Translations under genes and position numbers: made by a program | Source: Gryganskiella cystojenkinii | Lineage: Eukaryota; Mortierellomycota; Mortierellomycetes; Mortierellales; Mortierellaceae | Direction: 5' to 3' | Length of the DNA stretch: 33,176 bases | Assembly: GCA_015852425.1 (NCBI GenBank) | Contig: JAAAIG010000402.1 | Span: 1-33,176 of the forward strand | Part shown: piece after piece, positions 21,952 through 32,838 of the stretch | Layout of the letters: the number at the start of each line of letters is the position of its first letter | Position numbering within the stretch: the stretch's first letter is position 1 | Notes under the pieces: model-generated | Databases searched by the model: none | What the model was told of the DNA's origin: nothing | Seen by the model: the letters and a program-made list of their open reading frames with translations, nothing else

Positions 21952-22375
21952 CTTTTTTTTAAAAAAAAGCCCTGAAATTGTGCACGTTGTCCTTTCGCGA
22001 GAGCGCAATTGGTTGTTGCGATGACGTTCTGAGAAGAGATGATGCGACAATGGAGGGGTTATTATGGTCAAATGGTTTGGATTAGAAAGAGTTGAGAAAG
22101 ACGAGTCATGGAAAAGAAGAAAAGTCGATGAAACGAGAGCACATGTTGGGCGCAGTGGGAAGATTGTTTTTGTAGTCTCCACACACAGCCCTGTCAGTCC
22201 TAGAAGTCTTTTTTTTGACTGTTTTTTGACTGTCTGCTGTGGGCTACATTGACCCCTCCTTTTTTCGAAGGCCTCCCCCTTCCTTTCGTTTCAACTATCA
22301 GATTCACACACGAATAGGGGTTCGATAAAGCAGACGTGTGTATTTTACAGTTTTGACTTCTGAGCATGCTCATCT
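21952..22375 (-). promoter_or_regulatory. Upstream region of the kelch gene with T8A8 palindrome
   Basis: These 424 bases lie between the Nse3 stop and the kelch start codon. A T8A8 palindrome at 21953-21968 abuts the start codon: on the coding strand the ATG follows eight A and a G, an A-rich context that suits initiation in fungi. A near-tandem repeat of a T-run followed by GACTG occurs at about 22210-22232. No TATA box or gene was recognised. Confidence 0.5.
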
Positions 22376-23614
22376 CTACTCTGCAGCAGAGGCCGACTCG
22401 TTTTCCTTGCCCTTGCTGCTCTCCATGCCGGCAGCCTTCTTGATCTGCGTCACCAGGTTCTGGGGCGCCTCCCGTCCAAAGACCTCCTGGATAAACTTGA
22501 CCACGTTCTCCTCAGGAATCTCGACACGAGCCCTAGCACCCCAACGGTATTCCATCTCAATCTTTTCACCAGAATCATCCATATGTTCGAGCTTGTATCG
22601 GTCCAAATACCGTTTCTTGATAAACTCGTCCAGTTTCTTGTGAATGTCTCCAAAGTTGGACGCATCCTCCAGCAAGGCCATACGACGGAGATGTGACAAC
22701 AGGACGCTCTCCTGCAGAGTTCCCTCACGGACCATGATCAGACTCAGGATCACCATCAACAGACCCATATCCTCGAGCTCTGGCTCCCAGTCGATTATCG
22801 TGGTCTCCAAGAGATTGATTGGCAAGACATTCCTGAGCATGTACGTTTTGGTTCCTATGGAGAACAAGAATGGCCTTTAGTAAACCAAAAAAAGAAAGAA
22901 GTTTTTTTTTTTTTTTTTTTTTTTGTTGATGTTACCTTTCTCTTCTGACCGTCCATCACGGCCTCTGGTTGTGAGCTCAGCCATTTCCATGCCAAAGACA
23001 TCCCGAAGTCGTTCCTGGGCCTTGTTGAAAACATGATCGAGTGCTCTCCCATGGTTGCCCATGACTAGGTTGCAGAAGATAGAAAAATAAAATGGAAAAA
23101 AGTCAGCATTTCCATTTGAAAACTATCCTAGCCGGAAATAAACCCCCCTCACTTCCTATTTTTCCGCATCTCTTTCTTCTTACCGTTCTTAATGTCCTCT
23201 CTCTTCAAAGACGTTTCCGAATGAGCGGTAAAGATGGCGAGACGGACGACATCCTTGATCAATCTCTCCATATCCTCCGGTGGGACTCCGACCGCAGCGG
23301 TGGCACCTCGGATGGTCGGCTGCTTTGCCGCAGGGACGTGAACATCGGACCCCTGATCACTGTCGTCCTCTCGCATGACTCGTTTTTGGGATCCAGAGGA
23401 TTGACCCTGAGATGGGCGTTTCCTTTGACCTTGGCTGCTGCTGCTGCCTCCTCCATACGCCTCATCGTCCTAATACAAGTTACAAGGTAAAAAAACAGTC
23501 AGTGTTCTGGTTTCCTTGCAGTAATCCGTGGTAAAAGTAAGCCTTCCTCGGTCCCTGTTCTTTGCTTTCTATCAAGAAACTCACGTCGATAGCAATACGT
23601 CGCCTCCGTTCAAT
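22376..23614 (-). CDS. NSE3: Nse3-like MAGE-domain subunit of the SMC5/6 complex (5' end unresolved)
   Basis: Four exons are supported: 23614-23585 (30 nt), 23469-23184, 23064-22936 and 22854-22376. They encode about 307 residues in one frame, ending in a Ser/Lys/Glu-rich tail. The MAGE domain is recognised from RLIKDVVRLAIFTAHSETSL, then KREDIKNV and GTKTYMLRNVLP, then the second winged-helix part with EPELEDMGLLMVILSLIM, and VEYRWGARARVEI-like wording near the end. In other eukaryotes Nse3 binds DNA and joins Nse1 and Nse4 in the SMC5/6 complex that acts in DNA repair. The 30-nt exon encodes IERRRRIAID and has no ATG, so translation must begin further upstream. The best candidate is the ATG at 23788-23786, followed directly by a GTAATA donor. 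The middle intron (22855-22935) holds a 23-base T run (+ strand). Confidence 0.85.
22902..22924. repeat. 23-base T run in an Nse3 intron
   Basis: Homopolymer of 23 T on the + strand (A on the coding strand), wholly inside the intron 22855-22935. It is likely unstable in length. Confidence 0.85.
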
Positions 23615-24150
23615 CTATTAAGCATTGAAAGAGTCAATTGCAAAAATGGAGTTAATTAATCGACTCATTTATATCGAATATAAGTGCGACTGATCCCCTG
23701 GAGCCTTCAGCTTCTTGCTTGCACATCCGGACGATGCTCCAGTCCTCTCCAGAGTCCATGTTTCCTTGGATACAGTGGATATTACCATGATGTACTAGTG
23801 TTATATGTGATGGTGGCAAAAAGATGGATGAACAGAGTGATGCTCACTTCCTTTGGACTGTATTTGAAGGTTATTTTTTTGGCCACCAAAAAGCATGACA
23901 GGGAGATGGACGCGCTTGGTCTGTTTTGTGGACGAAAAATTGGAATGCTAAGCCACCTTTGAGAACGCGTGTCAAGGTCTATCCGCGACCTTTTTGTTTG
24001 GTTCGTCCTAATCAAGAACTTCCGACCTGCCTTCACAGCGGCAGACACCCACAAACAACAGCTCACTGCAACTGCGCAAAAATGAGCCATAGACATGATG
24101 AAAATATGAATATGTATTAAATGCATGAGATGTATGAAAAAAGAAATTCG
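23615..24150 (-). promoter_or_regulatory. Upstream region of Nse3, probably containing its first exon
   Basis: The 536 bases between the monooxygenase stop codon and the 30-nt Nse3 exon hold no recognisable independent gene. They must contain the Nse3 start codon and promoter. A candidate start codon lies at 23786-23788 on the - strand and is followed at once by a GTAATA splice donor in the phase needed. The short + strand frames here look random. Confidence 0.45.
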
Positions 24151-26591
24151 TTATAACTTATTTGTGCCTGTTGCAGGTGGAAGGTACGTTAGTGAAGGTC
24201 TTGGTCCAGTTGTGGCCGTACCCGTGATCATCCGAAGCAACCACATGGGGGTGAACCTCAGCACTATGCTTCTCGCCACATCGGCCTTGAACCCCGTGTC
24301 ATAAATGAGATCTGCAAACTCACGGGAGCTATCGGACGCAACTTTTGCGGGTCCGGATCGAATCTCGACATAACGTTGAAAGATTGCTGTCATATCCGCT
24401 GTTGATCTGGAGGGGAGATCATAAAGCATGTTCACCAAACATGCACAGTCCAAAATCGCTTGAGAAGCACCCTGGCCAAAGAAGGGCACGATCTAAATGC
24501 GGGAACAATTGTAAACAAGGGACATGGTCAGTTATGAAACTCATTCCTATTTTTCTTGCGCACATTTTTCACTTGAATAGCATGTCAAGTCCTCACCTTG
24601 TGACAGGCGTCCCCGACAAGGACAATACGTCCATGGTACCACGTACAACACATCTTTTCTTCCAACAGCACTTTTGACACACGACCCTTTGGTGTCGCCT
24701 CGATAATGTCCATGACAGATCCACCATAGGGGCATTTGAAATTTCGAACATCTTCGCAGATCTCGACGGCCGTTTCCGGGTACCAATCTGTAGGGGACGA
24801 ACGACCACTCGAAGGTGGCGTTCGTCGACCACGAGCAGAAGAGGAAGAATGAGCAGGGGATTGGCGGCCGCTGTTTCCCCCATTGTGATTGATGGGTGAG
24901 GAACGTCCCGAACCGGAATCCTGCATCGACTGAGGGTCGGGTCCTCCTACACACCACGCCAACCTATTTCCCTGTAAGGGGAGGATCCACATCTATCCAA
25001 ATAAAGGATGCCAAAAATAAAGGTTAAGAGTGAGGAAATGACGACGAGACATACGACCACGCGACTGTGAGTCTATGAGTGAATGTGCGTCTGATTTCGG
25101 AATTTGAAGCGTGCTCTTCTGTTCCTGGGAAATGCCATGCAGGTTTCGCACGGTAAACAGTGCAAACAACTCCGACAGACACAAAAACAAAGGATGGAAC
25201 CGGGCAAGACAGGGCAGAGAGTGGCGCAACATTCAAACTTGTCTGGAGAAAAACTTTTTTTTTCAGGTCCATTCGACGTGAGTGATGGAAAAGAAAGAAG
25301 AAAAGAAGAAGAGGAAAAAGGATAGCGTTCACTTACGGAAGTATGTTGATCTTTCCCAAGAACCACCTTAACTTCACACCCGCTGTCCAAGAGCACAGGG
25401 TATTTTTCTGGATCCAACGGACTTGTCATGCCTAACGAACACAAAAGAAAGTAATACATTTGGGTCAGGACCTGGAAACATATTGCTCTTGAAAGACTTG
25501 GTTGGCAAAAGGTGCAAGTCTAGACAATCCTTTCGCTGCTCTTCATTTGATTTTTTTTCTCACCAACGACGCATTGTTTGTCGACATAAAGTGGAGTCTT
25601 GTCCGCCTCTGGAAGTAGGCCTTTCATCTTCAAATCCGAATAAAGGATTTGACGTACTGCACTGTAAGCACCATCTAAAAAATAAAAAATAAATTGCATG
25701 GCGAGAATGTAGTCATTATGTCAGGTCAAAATGAACTCCTAATACCTTACTTCCCTTCGCGCCTTCAGATACATTCTCTTTTTCTCTCCTCTTCTTACCT
25801 GCTCCTACGACAAGATGACCAAAGAACGTGGACTCGTCTGCGCAGGTCACCAGAACGCCTGATTGAGTCTCAGTCAGTCCGATCACCCTCATCCCCGTCG
25901 TCAACTTCCGTGCTGGAATCTTTGTTAGCAACAGATCGTGTAGATCGGGCCTAGATCGAGTCGCAAGGACAAAAAAAGTTCAAAAATCAGTGAGTCAAAA
26001 ATGGTTCCAGCTTTGATTAACGCCTTATGTTTCAAACAGTTCAATAAGAACCCCCCCCGTTCCAAAAGAAGGGCCCGCCAATGGGACGCTTTTTCGAGAG
26101 AGAGGGGGGAAAAGTCGGTTTACCTGCTCATCACCATGGCTTGATGTCCTTGCCTAACAACAGTCGATACAACCGAGAAAGAATAAGAGAGGACGAGAGG
26201 ATGAGAAGAGGTATTTAAATAAAAGCTTGCATGCGTCCCTTCCGTTGGATCATCACTTCATATCATAAAGACATATGCCTCCCCGTATCGTTCGTTACTT
26301 TTGCCTCTTGCCCCGGGTATCAATACGACCGACTTTGCGGCCCTTCGAGGACAAGACTGTGATTCCTCGAAGAGGCTTGGACATGGCGACCATCTCGTCC
26401 AACAGACCGAGTTGATCCACAATATCCAAGATGACTGGATGAAGCGAGATGGAGGTGCCGAGGGGGCGGAGACGCGAGGCTTGTTCAACGATGTGATAGT
26501 CGATCCCGGCCTTCTCAAGCATGATCCCCATGATCAGTCCTGCGAGACCTGCACCGACTATGATAACACGTAGATCAGAGGGTGGTGCCAT
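24151..26591 (-). CDS. FAD-dependent monooxygenase, PHBH fold (UbiH/PaxM-like)
   Basis: Seven exons (26591-26299, 26153-26124, 25950-25799, 25674-25564, 25431-25337, 24992-24597, 24492-24151) give 472 residues. The N-terminus carries the dinucleotide-binding motif VIIVGAGLAGL (about 9-19) and an acidic residue ending the second strand (HIVEQA). Then come SRPDLHDLLL, LVVGADGAYSAVRQIL, WILPLQGNRLAWCVGG and the second FAD motif VLVGDACHKIVPFFGQGASQAILD. This order is typical of class A flavoprotein hydroxylases. They use NAD(P)H and O2 on aromatic or terpenoid substrates; the substrate here is unknown. Exon 2 is only 30 nt and is needed to keep the frame. A Ser/Gly/Pro-rich insert of about 50 residues (245-294) interrupts the substrate domain. 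The start was set at the ATG before the FAD motif; the frame is open further up but is not conserved-looking. Confidence 0.9.
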
Positions 26592-27438
26592 GGCTGTAGC
26601 GTCTTGTGTTTTGCGTCTTGAAAGGTGGTATGCTTGAAACAAGAGGATGGAGGATCTATGTGCAAATAGAGAAATTGGGTATCTACAATTGACAGTGGGG
26701 ATGAATGTGACTGAATTTGAGAAATGAATGCAAATGAACAAATCGTGCAGGAAGAGGAATGCGAACGAAGAGATGTTCAGGAAGAGAAAGAGACAATACG
26801 GAAATCGATTACCGCTCCTTTATATATATCTTAACCATACCCTCCCAGCTGTGCGGCAAGTCACCATCATGTTCGTTCCCGCCCACCTCGATTTGTGTTC
26901 CAGTCCGCATATGTATGATTGAGCGGACTTCGGGGATATTGGGTGACAAGGGAAGGAACCAATCCCTTCTCTTTGGCCGGATATGGATGCAACACCGAGA
27001 TACCCTCTTTGCGCTCACACGATCAAGCCAAGGGGTCGGGCTCGGTCATTGTACACGCCGACCGTCGTCCGCTCATCCGTTTCTCCCCTTCCCTTCCTTT
27101 TCCTTCTCTCGCTCTGACCTTTCAGAAAAATGACGGCATTTGTTTCTAAGCATAGCGTGGCCGTCCTCAGCAATCAATATACATGTGAGCTTTACTGCAG
27201 CAAAATAATCACAAACAACTTGGCACACACCAATGGCCTGCAGAGGCGCTCAAGTGGCTTTTTCACTACAACGATTTATTTCGATACAGCTTGTGTTTTC
27301 CATTTTCCTTGTTGTTTTGATCTTCTCGGAACAACCAGAAAACACGCATTTCGAGGATGGGCAGGTTGAGAGACGGCCATCTTGTTATTATGGGAAAGCC
27401 GACGGGGGTTTTCTCTCCTTCTTCCTTCAATAGCGATC
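26592..27438 (-). promoter_or_regulatory. Upstream region of the FAD monooxygenase gene
   Basis: These 847 bases lie between the SET-gene stop and the monooxygenase start. No convincing gene is seen; the short frames on both strands lack recognisable features. A TATATAAA element stands at 26819-26826 on the coding (-) strand, about 230 bases before the start codon. Confidence 0.5.
26819..26826 (-). promoter_or_regulatory. TATA-box candidate for the FAD monooxygenase gene
   Basis: The - strand reads TATATAAA followed by GGAG, a close match to the eukaryotic TATA consensus. It is the clearest TATA-like site in the window. The position would allow a 5' leader of about 200 bases. TATA promoters are often inducible, which would suit an oxidoreductase but is only inference. 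Confidence 0.4.
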
Positions 27439-30400
27439 TCACATGGCTCGGCCTCGAAGGCGACGAGGTCCAGAGCGCTTCTTCCCTCCTTCTGGGATTG
27501 AGGCCGATCGATTCTCTTTAGACAGTAGCAACATGGTTTCCTCTACTAGGGTATCCGTCGAGACATTGTTAGATGAAGAAGCAGCCGAATCAACCATCCG
27601 CTGCCGTCGGTTCGCCCTGGATGTTGGTGACAGTAACAAGGACGACAGAGGAGATGATGAAGTCGAGGCTGGGGACGAAGACGACGAGCTGACCTCCTCG
27701 ATCAACGTCTCAACACTGTTGCTGTGCGTCATATCGACGCCCGTCAGGGTGGCAGTGACCTGGATTGACAACTTATCGATGCTAGGCGATGCCACAACCT
27801 CTTCTTCCTCTTCTTTTTCCTCATCGTCGGACTCAATGGCGATCGGGTACAGCTGTTGACCGACCAAAAGGACGTTGGACTCACGATCGTTCTCGAGCTC
27901 ATCCTCCAACTCATCTTGCTCCGGTTCATCCATCTCAAACTCGTCCTGCTCCAACTCATCTTCTTCCAGATCATCCTCTAACTCGTCCACCTCCTGTTCT
28001 TCCTCCTCCCCGTCTTGTACTATTGAGTCCTCCGGTGTCTCAGAGAATGTGGGTGTCTCGCTCTCGTCGTCCACGCTGCCATCATCACTGAGCTCGAGAA
28101 TTATGGGTACTCCTTGTTCCTCTTGCTCCACTCTCTCCTTCTCCAGAACCTGGGCACGAAGGTCATCAATTACGCCTTCGAGACTACGCTTGCGACATTG
28201 ACGAGCTTGCGATAACCAGGATTGATCGACCCTGTCCTGATTACTTCTGGATTTTGTCTGGGCATATTTTACGTACTAGATATAGACGACGGTATAAGAA
28301 GGACCTTAATTAGTACAACAAAACCATGGAATAGCAGGGGAACGTGTGGAAAGATCACTTTATCACGGCAAAACAAAAACAAAAAAAAGGTTTACTCACC
28401 TTAGACTCAACTAACCGCACGTTGCGGAAGAGGAACAGATGTGTGTACCTAATGGCCATCATCTTCCCCAGTTTATACTTGTCAGATTGACGCTGTCGGA
28501 TCTGACCGACACTAGGCATCTGCCCAAGTCTCTGGGAGGTTGCCTCTGTGTCGTTTACCTAACAGCACGAACAAAATGACGTTTAGATTCTAGAACGATA
28601 AATCGGAACTGACGCTTGATTCTACCTGAGGGCAAAAATCATGTGCATTTTACCTTGCGGTTGCCGCCCTTGCGCTTCTCGCCTTTCTTCTTCATTCCAG
28701 ATTTCGATGAGGCTGCGCCACTTGATGAAACCTCCTGGGGCTGAGTCTTTTTTGCGCTGAGACGTTCACCGATATAACCACGGCAATTCGGCGCGCCACA
28801 TCGACATTGTTGCTTCTGAGCACCAGTGAACCAAGAAAAGTTGTAGTCGTAGCTGATCTCGGCTCCAGCTGGGATATCCTGGAAGGCAAAGATTCCGATT
28901 TGCATTTCACCGTTGAAGAACCATTTCTCGATCTGACTGTTGGGTGAACAACTGTTTTAACGAGCAGATTAAAGCAAAGAGACAAAGAGTAAGTAAATAA
29001 ATCATGAGTGGAAGCGAAAAAAGAAGATGCGTCAAGATTTTGTTTTTTACCTGTGATTCACGAAACGAGCGTTGGTTCCCTTCTGGCAGGCATCCACGAC
29101 CTCACCCTTCTCGTATTCCAAAAAATAAAAGTTCTTGTTGTGTTTGTAAATGCCCTCCATACGTTCATGACATAGGCTCTGAGAGATGACCTCGCCTCGG
29201 TATTCAATCACAAGGTCACCTCTCTTAATCGGTTTCGTGGTTTGAATGCCGAATCCACGTTCAGGAGTCTGCATTTAGTAAAAAAAAACCCGAAATTATA
29301 AGTATATGAAATCAGCATACCTCTAACAACGGTCTGCAATCAATCAGCACTTACGTAAATGACACGAAGGTGGTCTTCGTTATGTCTCTCCTGGAAACGT
29401 TGATTTGAGCACTGGTCACCACACGGGCAATGAGCAGAGATACACTCGTAAAACATGACACGGTTATAGCAATCCTCGCCACATCCAACCCGACCAGCTC
29501 CTGGTGGTGGTTTAACACAGTGACAGACCATGGGGCTAGTCTCTGTCCTACGTCTACGCTCAACAAATATGTCTATAATGGTTAAATAGGCAACATAAGA
29601 ACATGCCATTAATATTCTTAATGTCAGCTCTCGTCAGTTTCAAGACAAAAAACCCGATTCGACACTCACTGTTTCGGATCTTGGTAAATGGTTCGGGTTG
29701 CTTGGTAAGGCGCAGAAGACCGTGCTTCCAAGCGTGCATGATATCAAAAGGCAAGACGAAATCGCGCTGCTTCTCGATCAATGATGCGCCGTAATTAATT
29801 GGTAAAGGGAACGTCGTGTTGACATGTTCCGGTGCCTTTAATCCTGTACGAGTAGTTCTCACTACTACTGCGCTACCACTGGCCGTCCTGAAGGCCTGTT
29901 TGGCACCAGTCTTTGAATTTGATCCCTGAGGAGGCGTATCGAATTTGAGATCAGACGAGTACAAACCCGATTTAAGATAGGTTTTTTTCACGAGCCGCAC
30001 TGCTGGCTTTGGTTTTGGAGTGGCCCCCTCTTCCTCTTCTGATGAATCATCCTGTTGACAATATTAAGATGTCAGTCCAGAATATCAATAGCATATTAGG
30101 CATTAGTGAGACCAGCAGTGTTAAACTTACGGATTCAGACTCTGAAATTAATTTAGCTGCGTGCTTTCCAACTTGCTTCGCGTTCTGTTTCACAACAGGC
30201 GTGGTTTGCTTGGCAGAAACGATTGTTTTCGATCCTACTTTCGTAGTCATTAACTTGGCGAGACCATTATCTCGATCCCGTTTCATTGGTATGACTGCCT
30301 TGAGCGTGACTGCAACCTTGGAGGACGACGAGGAAACTATCGCACCAGCCGCGGCCCTGTTCAGAGGTGGCCGACCAGGACCTCGCTTTACACCGTTTGC

Positions 30401-32838
30401 GTCGAATCCTCTGAGAATCTTGTTGGGGTTAGGGGGACGACCAACACTTCTCTTTGGAGGAGGAGGTGGAGGAATGAATCCTGGGGGATACTTCCATGGA
30501 GGTCTACCAGGTCCTCTTTTGACAGGGGCTGTTGGAAGCATGGACCCAGAAGCCGTCGTTTGTCCTGAAGTGGCGCCCAAGAACGCGACTTGATTAGCAG
30601 GCGTAAGAAAAGCTGGTTTCGTGTGGGATGCGACGGCGGGTGTCGAGGGGCGCATGATGGTTCTTTGCCGGAGGTTGGGGGTGCTGAAACCGACGGCTGT
30701 GGCGCGCAGGACCTTTAGGGCTGCCGAGCCTCTCGCAGCTACGTTCTCCTCCGCGGTCTCTTCTTCTACTATAGACAGTCTTTCATTGTCGCTCTGGTCA
30801 TCCCTATCTGACATCACGCCTGAACCGGATCCAGATCTTCCTGCTCCCTTTGCTCCTGGTCTTGTCGCCGCCTTGGCAGCCAGGTTGGCGGCCCTTTGAG
30901 TCCAGTTTCCCTTGGGTGCAATGTAAATACTAGGGTCGAATTTCGTGATCGGTGTCACAGCAGCTCTTCTCTTGGCCGGTTGCTCTATGATGTTATCCCT
31001 GCAGACGTCGCTCGGACTAGGGGTTCGACGACGTTTACTACCCATGGCTGTACTCTCAGAGACAGCCGATCCAGTGACAGAGCCCGCGCGAGCGGTCGCT
31101 CTATGATCAATCGGGATGGCCCAACCGGCAGCGACAGCGGCAGCGACCGCTTTTTGAGCCTCCGCCTTGACAGCGATCCTTGCCTCACGCACGATGACAG
31201 AAGGTCGGTCCACGGTATCTGTTCGATCACAGGGGATTTTGGCCTTGGCGCATCGACGGCAGATTGTATTGTAGTCACATCGACGATGAGATTTACGGCA
31301 GAAAGCACAAGAGGTAGGTCCCAAAAAGTAACCAGGGGGTCGTCCTGGCCTCCTCTTGACAGGAGCGGTCGATTCTGCAGCGGCGGAAGGTGCGGCAGCA
31401 CCGTTTTCCGAGGAGGTCGAGCTCATGGCCGGGTTTGGATTAGGCGCGTAGGTCGTGCGGGCTTTGTCGGCGATGAGTGCTTGTGTCAATCGAGGTTTAG
31501 CCAGGACACTGAGCGGGACTCCAAAGCCGGGCACAGTGGTGGCCTCTGTGGCCACGGAACTATCAATTTTGAAAATCGGCATATCCCGAAGTCGCAGATC
31601 TTCAGAGGTTGTGAGCGAACCTTCACGATGCTCCCCGTTCCTTCGGGATGACTGTCTCCGGCCTGAAGATGGACGAGTTCTTGGGGTGGATGAGGAAGCT
31701 CCTGCGTTGTCTCCTTCTTCTCGATGATCGTCCAGAAGAGGAGCTCCGCGAGTCAAACCAGATCTGATTGTTGACCCAAAGGATCTCTTGTTCCGCTCTG
31801 TTACAGTTTTTTCGCCTGCTACGGTGGTGGTGGCATTCGCATGAAGACGATCCTGCATGTCTTGCTCCTCATGAGCACGGTTCTGTCGTTGCATGTTGGC
31901 GATAGTCAAGTCTGCTAACCAGCGCCCGTTTGCTGACGGATCCGATGAGAGTGATGATCCTGCGCCGATCGCTTCTGTCGGTACTATTTGATCTGTTTGA
32001 AAACAACAACACCAAAAATTAAAGCCCGTTCCGTCAGCGATTGGTTGCAGGAAATCAATTGTGCGTCAAAAGGATATGGGATCACTGTTCTGCTCAAGAG
32101 CCCCTCTTACCATGGCCATTTACATCCTGTTTGCCTCGGTTAGAGCGCGTCCCAGTCTGAATTATTGCGGCGGTGGTTCCATATCCCTGTTGTTGCTCCT
32201 CTTGAACAGGCGCATCCTTGATATCCCGAGCACTCTCCTCAATCTCGCCAAGGACGTGTTGTGTCATCGCAATCAGTGAATCGCTCGCCTTGGAAGACCG
32301 GGACATTTGCATCTGCGCCAACATTTCGACTTCTTCCGGCAGCATCACGACCTCTTCCTCGCGATTGCGTGTCGAGCTGACGGCCAATTTTCTATACCAG
32401 AAGGGAATAAGGAGGATGATAGTAAGAACAGGAGAAAGAGGTTAGAAAAGGTTTTGTTTGAGGAGGCGTGCTCAGTGGGTTCAACAAGCGATTTGGTAGT
32501 GACTGCATGTTTAAATGTCCTCGGTCTGGTTGGCATCAGACAGGGAACGGTGTTGCGGATTAAATCATGGAAGCCTGCGTGATCAAGACGCGGATGCTCC
32601 TTCCTCGTAGGAGCATTGATGTCCAAGGGGTTGGGTGAATGTGAGGTGGCAAGGCCAGGGTTGGTTTTTGTGTATATTTTCGTGCGGGTTTTTATTTTCG
32701 TTTGTGTGCAGTGGGTGCAAAGAGTCCTGCGAGGGTTGGTGACAGTGGTGCTGTGAGGCGAAGGCGGGAGTGAGTGAACGAGGATTGTGAATCGTGGTTT
32801 GGAAGAGAGCGATACCTTTTCTTTGCCTTGGCGGCCAT
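27439..32838 (-). CDS. ASH1-type SET-domain histone methyltransferase with Zn(II)2Cys6 cluster and AT-hooks
   Basis: Nine exons (32838-32816, 32391-32111, 31992-30131, 30051-29670, 29572-29355, 29268-29051, 28951-28654, 28558-28400, 28275-27439) give 1425 residues, every junction in phase. The N-terminus MAAKAKKRK is a likely nuclear signal. At about 330-356 six Cys have the spacing C-2-C-6-C-5-C-2-C-6-C (CAFCRKSHRRC then CRRCAKAKIPC), a Zn(II)2Cys6 cluster. GRPP AT-hook-like motifs occur just before it and at about 592, 613 and 635. An AWS domain (about 865-915) leads into SET (about 923-1035) with GFGIQTTKPIKRGDLVIEY, ARFVNHSCSPN (split by an intron) and EISYDYNFSW, then post-SET CRCGAPNCRG (1044-1053). 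Domain sequence and the KIRNNIFVE lead-in resemble ASH1L, an H3K36 methyltransferase. The C-terminus has a basic helical part and an extreme Asp/Glu tract; no bromo, PHD or BAH domain is evident. Target site is unknown. Confidence 0.9.
27880..28020 (-). repeat. Imperfect short repeats coding a Glu/Asp tract in the SET protein
   Basis: The coding strand reads as degenerate 12-24 base units giving EDELEQDEFEMDEPEQDELE and similar wording. It is a minisatellite-like acidic stretch in the last exon, in frame and uninterrupted. Confidence 0.65.

Noticed and set aside
21952..22182. N-terminal extension of the kelch protein by 77 residues to an upstream ATG
   Set aside because: The extension has no family-like sequence, translates a T8A8 palindrome, and would place the signal peptide internally.
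23684..23962. A 92-codon + strand open frame
   Set aside because: No recognisable features; it overlaps the probable first intron and leader of Nse3 on the other strand.
26592..26741. Upstream in-frame start for the FAD monooxygenase
   Set aside because: The added residues are not like the family, whose members begin just before the GxGxxG motif.
27443..28201. Open frames on the + strand rich in Ser and Asp
   Set aside because: They are the complement of the Glu/Asp-coding repeats in the last SET-gene exon.
30009..30593. A 194-codon open frame on the + strand
   Set aside because: It is antisense to the AT-hook exon of the SET gene; its Gly/Pro/Arg-rich wording mirrors the opposite strand.
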